From: Andalucia godoyi
Taxonomy: Eukaryota > Discoba > Jakobea > Jakobida > Andaluciidae
Direction of reading: 5' to 3'
NCBI GenBank assembly: GCA_009859145.1
Contig: VRVR01000006.1
Span: forward strand, 282,096 to 346,095
DNA: 64,000 bases
Below, in pieces: positions 57,164 to 64,000 of this stretch. Numbering within the stretch: the stretch's first letter is position 1; every line of letters starts with the position of its first letter. The translations under genes and the position numbers were made by a program. The notes under the pieces are model-generated. The model was not told where the DNA came from. It did not search any database and saw nothing but the letters and a program-made list of their open reading frames with translations.

Positions 57164-58756
57164 TCACGGCTCACACGAAGCGATCGAATGCTGCAGAACT
57201 TCATTGTCTGCATCATTCGCACCCTGTTGTTGTTCAAGACCCGTACTAGCAAGATCGACGTCAGATGCGGTGACAGTGATGATACTGGTGTCGCCTGGAA
57301 AAGCCCTCTCACACTCGCCGTCTTGAGGGGAAACAGGGGCGCAGGCCATTTGGACGTCTTCAGACTTGACAGAATCTGGACTGCCGTCCTCCTGCACCTT
57401 CTCGTCCTCCAGAGTAATCCGAAACGTCGTACCCGACGCCGACTTGTGAGCATCTTGTTTCTGCGCCTCCCGCAGACGTGTTAGAGGGTATTTTCTCGCA
57501 TACATGAAGAGAATGATGGCGACGCCCAAGCACGCAACACAGACCCAGAGCACCGTCGCTGCTTTTGCTGGATTTTCATCCTTTGCAGTTTCGCTGAGAA
57601 TCACACCCATGGTGATCCCTGCGACAAAGTACGCGAAAAACAGAATGGAGGTAAGATACGACTGGAACGGGCCTTGTTCGTGTTTTTCCAGCCGTTTTCC
57701 AACCATGTCCACAAGCGCAGTGGGCGCCATTGCAGTTGGAGAAGCGAACACCACAATCACCAGAAACGAAGTGACGGTGTTCGCGAATGCCAGACCGATG
57801 AATACAACAAACAGCCAGACAAGAGAAAACAAAAAGCACGTCGAAGAGCCAAACTTTCTGCAAAATGGACCTGCAAGAAGAAAGAACACTACACTCAGCA
57901 GTCCGACACCAAGTGCCACAGGGATATACACCGAGTATGCAAGCCCGAACTTAAAGTACGCGTAAAAGTACGAGAAGAACAGAACAAACGCAATGGAGTA
58001 ACCCCAGAGTCCATATGCAACGAACGCGCAATTGATGAAAGGGCGTGTGACCCATCGGTACAAAGGGACCAGAGGGTTCAGTTCGCGCCAGGAAAACACC
58101 ACTTTGGATTCCGGCCTCAGCGTCTCACGGAACGAGAAAAAGAACACGAAGCACGCGAGCAGGGCGAAGCATGCGAGCAACGTAAAGCACAACGGCCATG
58201 CAACCGTGTCGACCATGAACGACGCAATACCTGCGGCTATAATTGACGGCAGTGCCGAAGTGCACACGAGAATGACCGAGACGAATGTGGATCTCTTCCG
58301 TGGCGCCATCACATCTGTGGACAGGGCATAGTTGATAGCCGCCACACCAGATCCGAGTCCAATGAGTACCATGGCGATGAACAGGAGGAAGAGCATGGAT
58401 CGGCTCACCACAGGAATGAGACAGCAGCATCCAAGGAAGTTCAAAGTGTTTGCCACGAGATGCGCAGGTCGACGGCCACGAGACTGCGAAAACATGCCTA
58501 CCACAGGAAGCGTCACATACTGTGTCAGTGTCAGAACAGCAGTCAAAAGTCCATAAATCACTGCGCTGAACGAGCTTCCATCGTACAGCCAGATACAAAA
58601 CGGCGCGAGGAATATCTTTAGAAGCGATCCAGTAAGAGAGTAGCAAAGCTGGCCGAAAAACAAGTGATAGTACTGCTTCCACATCTCCACCGTCGAATCA
58701 ACAAGCGGGACTGCATTTTGCAACGTTGCATCGGTCCCTTCCATATCATTCGACAT
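57164..58756 (-). CDS. Major facilitator superfamily transporter
   Basis: 530 residues starting at the ATG at 58756 (MSNDMEG). Twelve predicted membrane segments. The region between segments 2 and 3 reads GMFSQSRGRRPAHLVANTLN, the MFS motif-A pattern (G-x3-D-x2-GRR) with a substituted acidic position. FRETLRPES between segments 6 and 7 recalls the tetracycline-efflux/MFSD10-14 group (FxETL). The second half begins at about residue 240 (FINCAFVAYGLWGYS). The Ser/Glu-rich tail lies in the cytosol. The substrate is unknown; likely a proton-coupled solute carrier. Confidence 0.85.
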   Translation of the reverse strand: MSNDMEGTDATLQNAVPLVDSTVEMWKQYYHLFFGQLCYSLTGSLLKIFLAPFCIWLYDGSSFSAVIYGLLTAVLTLTQYVTLPVVGMFSQSRGRRPAHLVANTLNFLGCCCLIPVVSRSMLFLLFIAMVLIGLGSGVAAINYALSTDVMAPRKRSTFVSVILVCTSALPSIIAAGIASFMVDTVAWPLCFTLLACFALLACFVFFFSFRETLRPESKVVFSWRELNPLVPLYRWVTRPFINCAFVAYGLWGYSIAFVLFFSYFYAYFKFGLAYSVYIPVALGVGLLSVVFFLLAGPFCRKFGSSTCFLFSLVWLFVVFIGLAFANTVTSFLVIVVFASPTAMAPTALVDMVGKRLEKHEQGPFQSYLTSILFFAYFVAGITMGVILSETAKDENPAKAATVLWVCVACLGVAIILFMYARKYPLTRLREAQKQDAHKSASGTTFRITLEDEKVQEDGSPDSVKSEDVQMACAPVSPQDGECERAFPGDTSIITVTASDVDLASTGLEQQQGANDADNEVLQHSIASCEP

Positions 58757-59449
58757 CAAAACAATAAATTAAATTTAAAAAAACTATAAAAAACAAATAA
58801 ATCAAAAAGAAGAAGAAATAATAATAATAATAACAACAATGATATAAGGTAACATAAATTAATCAATCCAAGAACTTAATAATTAGAACTCGCAGTTCAC
58901 GACACTTGATAAAACTCTTAACAACTGTACAAATGAACCATGTGAACGCAGGTGCACCACCACCACTTACTGCGGTTTGATGAAGCAATCTAAAACGCAC
59001 GTAAACAGAACCACTGCCACGCGCCATGCGCATGCGTTTGTTATCTTGGCAACTCCGTCACACGATGCTCGATTCGTTTCGCCCCATTTTGATCATGAAA
59101 GCCTTATGCATACGCCGCCGCGTTGCATTCTCGCACACCGACGCTCATATCTTATTTTTATTTTTGTTGTTATTGTCCATGCAACGCATCTATCTATCTT
59201 GGGAACGTCGCTCATGCCGAGGAGCGTGTTGGGGGCCTACCCCCTTCCCAATCAATGCCATGCATGTTGTTGGGTTGCAACATTGACTATGGGTGGTCAG
59301 CGATGATTATCCGTGGTTAGTGTACAATGTAGGCGTGCATGTATTTTCGGAAGCAAAGAGGTGCTGCTTGTTTAGGTGGTTGGGGTCAGGATGAATGAAA
59401 GAAGAGAGAGAGAGAGTAGAGAGAATGAGCTACAGCTGACAGGTCTCTG
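58757..59449. other. Intergenic, no gene recognised
   Basis: The spacer between the MFS gene and the Hv1 gene. AT-rich with a TAA/AAT run at about 58815-58835, then mixed sequence with short frames lacking motifs, and a GA tract at about 59402-59417. Confidence 0.55.
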
Positions 59450-60541
59450 TCAGTTCTGGGATGAGTCACAAGTCTTCGCGTAAATGTCGCTAACAGAAAC
59501 TGCCTCTGGCATCGACGCCTCCTCCAGATTGTTGTGGTGCAGTGCATATCGTCCAAGACGGTAGCGCAGAAAGTCACGGAATGTGGAAAATAGCAAAAAA
59601 TGGTCTTTTGCAGGCGGCGTGAACAGAGTGTCTGGCGGCAACTCCGCCGTCGGTTTCTGCGCAACCCATTCTTCTGCAAACCATTCTGGAAATTCGGAAA
59701 CGCTTCGCGTTCGGCGCCATCTTTTAGAAGACGCAGCGGTTGCGAGGTCTGTGTCCCCGACGCGGCTTATCACATTCTGGAATCCATGTTCAATGCACGC
59801 AAGCTCCAAGTCCCAGCGCTGCCGGCATTCTTTTCTCAGCATCGATTCAAACAGTTTTCTGCGCTTCATTTGAAACTGCAGCAGCCCAAACAAGGCTAGG
59901 GTTTTGTGCCGTAGACGGAGAACACGGGCTTCTGCTCGAGCATCTATGGCAACGGCTAGCGCATGGAGAATGCGTACCACTCTCCATAAACGCAGAATAA
60001 TAATGATGCCGACTAATTCTGTGATGCTGTGGAACGCAATGTCCACAACAAGACTCGTTGCAACGACAACGAGATCAATGACATACCCAACGTGCTTGAA
60101 AAACTGGACGCCAAGTCCAAACATGAGAACGAACAATTCAAGAAGAAACAAAGAGAGAATGGTCAACGATCCAATCAACAGACCCTCTCGAACGTCAGCT
60201 TCGTCGTGAATGGTACCCGTATCCATCAGCACTTCAGTGATCACAAGTGCCAGATCTGTTAGAATAAGAATGATCACAATCATCTGCACGGTTGACGATT
60301 CGATAAATCGCACTGCCCTTTCTCGGAAAGACAGCGCAGCCGAATGAACCCTTGTTGCAGCGCTGTACTCGTTCACAGCCTGGTTGATTTGAGAAACATC
60401 GTCGAGATCATTGCATATCCGCATCAGCGACTGAAATGCCACTGGATCCACCGCCAAGCCCGCTTCCAGCGTCTTCATCTTTTGCGCTGCCGCATTCTCA
60501 AAAACAAATGAAGGAAACCTGTGATGTTCTTCATCAGACAT
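59450..60541 (-). CDS. HVCN1: Voltage-gated proton channel Hv1
   Basis: 363 residues. A lone voltage-sensor domain lies at about 84-200, with no pore domain. S1 (VQMIVIILILTDLALVITEV) has Asp96, the equivalent of the proton-selectivity aspartate, plus Glu103. S2 has Glu135 and S3 has Asp156 and Asp167. S4 is LRLWRVVRIL with Arg184, Arg187 and Arg190, the RxWRxxR signature of Hv1. The N-terminal about 80 residues are cytosolic. The C-terminal region (about 200-363) is charged and longer than the short coiled coil of animal Hv1. Hv1 extrudes protons during depolarisation or acid load. All signature residues are intact, so it should be functional. Confidence 0.95.
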   Translation of the reverse strand: MSDEEHHRFPSFVFENAAAQKMKTLEAGLAVDPVAFQSLMRICNDLDDVSQINQAVNEYSAATRVHSAALSFRERAVRFIESSTVQMIVIILILTDLALVITEVLMDTGTIHDEADVREGLLIGSLTILSLFLLELFVLMFGLGVQFFKHVGYVIDLVVVATSLVVDIAFHSITELVGIIIILRLWRVVRILHALAVAIDARAEARVLRLRHKTLALFGLLQFQMKRRKLFESMLRKECRQRWDLELACIEHGFQNVISRVGDTDLATAASSKRWRRTRSVSEFPEWFAEEWVAQKPTAELPPDTLFTPPAKDHFLLFSTFRDFLRYRLGRYALHHNNLEEASMPEAVSVSDIYAKTCDSSQN

Positions 60542-61547
60542 GTTGTTTTGAGCGGACTCTGTGTGTATGTATGTATATATATATGTGTGGGTGTGTGTAT
60601 GTTTTGTCCTCGTTTCCGTCTATCTGATGTCCTGCATTGTACAGTGATACTCTGGGTGTCCGCTTTCAGAATTCTTTGTAAGCGGACTGGTGCATCGTTG
60701 GCAACTTGCAGTCGGGAATCAGAGTTTTCTCCTCCGGTATTTCTCCCCCCTGACAAGAAACACTCGAAGGCTCTGTTGGATTGTGAAACGCACACATGGT
60801 CCACAAATCCCGATGTGTGCGTGAGCAGATTGTCGTCATGTCTGAGCTCCCCGCACCCGGGTTTTGTCAATCGAATAGCCGTGCTTCCATCTGGCTACAC
60901 AAACTTCAGAACCTCTCTCCGCGAACCGCTCCTTCGCTATCCATCTTTAAACATCGTTATCCATTTTTTCAGTGTTTTTATTTTTTTCAAATTTTTCTTT
61001 TTTCCACCCTCATAAATGTTACGTCGTCTGTCTGCTGCGTGCAAGACACATGACATGCACCTCAAGCTTACGACACTGGGCCGCCGCGGGTCGTGTCCGA
61101 TTCTTGCACACCGGATCTCACAACGTGTACCACCTCGAGGACATCGAGAAAGTCGTCGGGCAAGCTCCCGTCGAGGCGAGGCCGTCGTGCTTCATGCTGT
61201 CGCGGGGGCCATTGCGAGTGTCAGCAGCGATTGTTGCATTAAGCACAAGAGCTTGGGGACTGCGAGATCTGGGCGCGGTCGTCACGGGAGAATGCACTTC
61301 CGGGACATGCGGCCATCCGTCACTTCAGTGGAAACAAGATCTTCACATGTCCCACAAAGTGCATGTTGGATGACGGATCGATTGTGATTATGGAGCGGTG
61401 GTGCACGCAGCTTTTTTTGTTTTTTTATCTTACAAACGCCGAGGCATGTGTTGGGATATATTCCCCTTCCCGAGACTACGTCGCAACATTTGGTTATGCA
61501 ATGTCAGCAATGGCTATGTATGATATGTGCACAATGGAGACTATGCA
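60542..61547. other. Intergenic region with an unresolved candidate gene
   Basis: TG/TA-rich sequence at 60560-60600 (ATGTATGTATATATATATGTG), then mixed sequence. Several plus-strand frames are open between about 61016 and 61550 (see the next entry). No RNA gene recognised. Confidence 0.5.
61016..61373 (+). other. Candidate short mitochondrial-type protein (unresolved)
   Basis: An ATG at 61016 starts a leader like a mitochondrial presequence (MLRRLSAACK). A second frame in the same stretch, ending at TGA 61371-61373, reads RFLHTGSHNVYHLEDIEK, then VGQAPVEARPSCF and CTSGTCGHPSLQW. A 28-base intron (GTGCAAG...CTCAAG) would link the two frames in phase, but so short an intron is unusual here. 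A third frame is also open. HTG and GHP strings recall the NDUFS6 zinc domain, yet the cysteine layout does not fit, so no call is made. Confidence 0.25.
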
Positions 61548-63215
61548 CTATGCAGAAGGGCCAACGTCTTCCAGCCACAGATCCATGGTGGAAGAACTTG
61601 GCTGCACTCGGGGTTTTGTAAACATCTTTTTGAGACACGATGAACCGACTGGGAATGCCGCGATGGTCAAGACCAACGCGACTGCGGGGCAGGCACCGGC
61701 AACAGAGTACGCGGTGACCCATCCCATCTTGTCTACGGACTCTGACGCCCACAGCGAGCCGAGGATTCGAGAGAGGGAGCCAAGGGAGGACACATAGCCC
61801 GAGAGGGTGGCCTGCGGTCTGGCACCCAGTGTGTGGGACAGAAGGACGTTGATAAGATTCTGCGTGAGCGCAAATCCAACGGACCAGATCAAGAAGGCTC
61901 CAAGCATGAATCGCCATGGCGCAACCCACATGGAAGTGTTGCTCGCATTCATGGCGTCATGGTCTTCCGGTTCTTCAGACCATGGTGCTATCAGAAAGAA
62001 GCCGACACTCATCGCAAGCAAACCGATCCAAAAGAAGGCAGCCTCGACAATATTGATACCTGCGGGTTGTGCGTTCTTTTTGTTTTCCAGTTTTTCGAGC
62101 AAAGGCGGCAGACTGAGAATCAACAAAAGACCAATTCCTCCAAACCCAGAAATTATGCCCGAGTTTTCAGCGACGCTGAGATTGTACATCTTGCTGGTGT
62201 AGACCACAAACAGCGTTTCCATGACGGCCGTCGAAAATCTGGATGCAAGCATTGCAAACATCAGAGAGCCGATTATCAGCTTTTCTCGTGGTTGCAAGCC
62301 GACAGCTCCTTCTTCACTCAACTCAATGAACGTTCCTTGACTTTGAGAATCCGGCAGATCGTCGAACGGCTGCGTGTCTGGGATCGTAAACCGTGTCAGC
62401 GTCCAAACAAAACAGATCACGGCGAAGCAGAACAGAAACATCCCCGGCAACGTATACTTGTCGAACTTCATTCCCCAAAACGAAAAATCGGCAAAACTCA
62501 ACAATGCGCCAATTCCGGGTGCGACTGCCGCTGCTGCAAGCTGACTCGATGACAACCAAGAGACAAGTCTCGTCCGCTTCTGGCGAATTCGCTGTGCGGG
62601 TGCATCGTCTTCCGGGGATTCAGTCTGTGCCTTCACAAAGTCGTGGTACCCCAACCACTCGGAAGCGAGCGAGCAGTACCCGCGTGCCTGGCCAAGAGTA
62701 CTTGCTCCAACGCCAATCAGCAGCCGCGAAACCATGAACAACGGAATTGAGGGATATGTCGAATACAAGAGGTTACCTACTGCGAGCAGGAAGGAGCACA
62801 AGAGCAACACGGCGCGATGGCCGGTCCGGACCGCCTTGTCAGACCAGTATCCAAACAACGGAGCAAACACCATACGAGATGCACTGTACAGTGCATTGAA
62901 TACGCCGTACATCTGCAGCGTGCCGCCGTTCTGGTGAAAATACGGCCACAGGGAGGCAAGCACGAAGCTTCGGCTGGCCTCTCCAAGGAATGCAACAAAC
63001 ACAACAAGGGCATAGGAAAGCCAAATGTAGTGTCGTTGTGTCTGCAATGCCGCCTCCGCATCTGTCTTTCTTCTCTGTTTCGGATGTCGAACAGTCGCAC
63101 TGTCCTTCCAGTCTCCGGACCACCGACCAGTATTAACTGTCACCCTCTTGTCCTCGCCATCCGCAGATTCCTCCTCTGGCGCTCTACCTTGGTCAGGCCT
63201 GTACTCCAACTCCAT
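61548..63215 (-). CDS. MFS transporter, CLN7/MFSD8-like
   Basis: 555 residues with a hydrophilic N-terminus (about 1-60) and twelve membrane segments. The first half carries SFVLASLWPYFHQNGG, MVFAPLFGYWSDKAVR (motif-A region) and FMVSRLLIGVGASTLGQARGYC, the pattern of lysosomal MFSD8/CLN7 proteins (WPYL, FGxWSD, RxLxGxGAG). A long charged loop separates segments 4 and 5 (QRIRQKRTRLVSWL). The second half starts near residue 310 (LIIGSLMFAMLASRFSTAV). In animals CLN7 is an endolysosomal chloride/solute channel-like protein. The substrate here is unknown. Family placement is by motif and could be a sister group. Confidence 0.75.
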   Translation of the reverse strand: MELEYRPDQGRAPEEESADGEDKRVTVNTGRWSGDWKDSATVRHPKQRRKTDAEAALQTQRHYIWLSYALVVFVAFLGEASRSFVLASLWPYFHQNGGTLQMYGVFNALYSASRMVFAPLFGYWSDKAVRTGHRAVLLLCSFLLAVGNLLYSTYPSIPLFMVSRLLIGVGASTLGQARGYCSLASEWLGYHDFVKAQTESPEDDAPAQRIRQKRTRLVSWLSSSQLAAAAVAPGIGALLSFADFSFWGMKFDKYTLPGMFLFCFAVICFVWTLTRFTIPDTQPFDDLPDSQSQGTFIELSEEGAVGLQPREKLIIGSLMFAMLASRFSTAVMETLFVVYTSKMYNLSVAENSGIISGFGGIGLLLILSLPPLLEKLENKKNAQPAGINIVEAAFFWIGLLAMSVGFFLIAPWSEEPEDHDAMNASNTSMWVAPWRFMLGAFLIWSVGFALTQNLINVLLSHTLGARPQATLSGYVSSLGSLSRILGSLWASESVDKMGWVTAYSVAGACPAVALVLTIAAFPVGSSCLKKMFTKPRVQPSSSTMDLWLEDVGPSA

Positions 63216-63636
63216 CTTAATCTTTGTTTTAAAACGTCACTTTCTGTGGGAATATGAATGAGAACACTGCAACAAAAAAATTTCTTTTTTATATTTTATA
63301 ATTTTATTGCGAATTGCAAACCCCCCTTGACGTTGAAGAATCTTTTTTATTTTTTTCCATGTCGGTGTTTGCATAGCAATGTATCCACGGTGCATACATC
63401 GTTGCTCTTCGAGTGTCCTGGTGGAACCACCAATCTTGTATGAACACGATGCAGCACAAAGAAAACGCACTCGCACCGCCCGCAGGTTCTGTCTTCGAGC
63501 AACTGTCGTACGAAGAATCGTGGCAGAACCGTCATTGAAAAGCTCGCCTCTCTCTTCCTTTCTCTTTCGAAGGCTTTCCTGTTCATAATGCTGTCTTTGG
63601 TTGCCATTGCACCCAGTTCGGGAAGAGGGCTTCAGC
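63216..63636. other. Divergent intergenic region
   Basis: Between the CLN7-like gene (-) and the partial gene (+). T-rich tracts at 63277-63303 and 63341-63358. Short open frames without motifs. Confidence 0.5.
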
Positions 63637-64000
63637 ATGCAGTATTTGTATCAATATGTGGATGTGCATGGCAGGAAGCTGTCGGAGCCTGCACTCTTCA
63701 AGGAAGATTATCCGGATGTTGGACTGCAGCGACTGCTATTTTCTGCAATGCCTGCACCGACTTTGACGGTCGAGCACTATGCGTCCGTGGAGTCAGTCAC
63801 GACGTCAGATCCACTCCGAACAGATACGTTTTCCTTTTCCGACGGACTTGATTTTCCAAACTGTCCGGTGACTCCAACATCCAACCAAAAGCCAAGATCC
63901 AATGAGGATGTTCCTTCGTTTCCGAGTTGTCTTCTTCGACAAAACCCAGGGGACTTTGCCTCTGTTGTGGGGTTCGGCCAGATCCAATCCGCGCTGTTTG
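63637..64000 (+). CDS. Partial gene running off the window
   Basis: Open from an ATG at 63637 (MQYLYQYVDVHGRKLSE) to the window end, 121 codons, no stop reached. A TAA lies in frame 48 bases upstream of that ATG. Rich in Ser, Pro, Asp and Phe (TFSFSDGLDFPNCPV), likely a disordered N-terminal region. No domain recognised in this part. Confidence 0.6.
   Translation, partial: MQYLYQYVDVHGRKLSEPALFKEDYPDVGLQRLLFSAMPAPTLTVEHYASVESVTTSDPLRTDTFSFSDGLDFPNCPVTPTSNQKPRSNEDVPSFPSCLLRQNPGDFASVVGFGQIQSALF

Overview
The window is nuclear DNA of a compact eukaryotic genome, most likely a free-living flagellated protist. About 30 protein genes sit on both strands, mostly as single long exons separated by 0.1-1.5 kb of AT-rich, microsatellite-rich DNA. 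A few genes carry one or two introns of about 57-205 bp, often with a GTATG donor and a TAG acceptor. There is no operon structure, no Shine-Dalgarno pattern, and no tRNA, rRNA or CRISPR array that I could recognise. A nuclear gene for the System I cytochrome c maturation protein CcmH is the best lineage clue. System I is kept by jakobids, land plants, red algae and ciliates. Together with the flagellar genes this suggests a jakobid-like protist, but that is inference.

Layout: 0-10 kb holds a guanylate kinase with an N-terminal RIIa docking domain (-), V-ATPase subunit B (+) and a 1538-residue ankyrin protein (+). 10-16 kb holds an OB-fold-like protein in three exons (-), a CXC-domain protein (+), a hyccin/FAM126 homologue (+) and CcmH (-). 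16-28 kb holds a DHHC palmitoyltransferase (+), a small membrane protein (-), an EF-hand protein (+), a two-exon COA4 gene (-), an eEF2-lysine methyltransferase (+) and a leucine-rich-repeat protein (-) whose stop codon lies inside the end of the methyltransferase gene. 28-42 kb holds a coiled-coil protein (+), an R-SNARE motif fused to a multi-pass membrane protein (+), the XPD helicase (-), NPR3 of the GATOR1/SEACIT complex (+) and a phospholipase B-like hydrolase (+). 42-52 kb holds an LEA2-like membrane protein (+), an unknown two-exon gene (+), the axonemal DRC5/TCTE1 protein (-), a frameshifted Fanzor/TnpB relic (-), a DMT-type transporter (+), a TLC-domain protein (+), a cysteine-motif protein (+) and mitochondrial ribosomal protein uL13m (-). 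52-64 kb holds a SETD9-like SET protein (+), a 928-residue disordered protein (-), a 717-base assembly gap inside a CT tract, an MFS transporter (-), an Hv1 proton channel (-), a CLN7-like MFS transporter (-) and a gene cut by the window edge (+).

By function, several genes point to a flagellum (DRC5, RIIa-guanylate kinase, perhaps the EF-hand protein). Others point to aerobic mitochondria with bacterial-type cytochrome c assembly (CcmH, COA4, uL13m) or to an acidified endolysosomal system and TORC1 control (V-ATPase B, NPR3, phospholipase B-like, CLN7-like MFS). Phosphoinositide and membrane traffic is represented by hyccin, the DHHC enzyme and the SNARE fusion.

The most unusual items are the R-SNARE/polytopic fusion, the Fanzor relic with a single frameshift just after its DRD motif, the nuclear CcmH, the RIIa-guanylate kinase, and a palindromic repeat cluster near 13.7 kb with an inverted partial copy 1.6 kb away.
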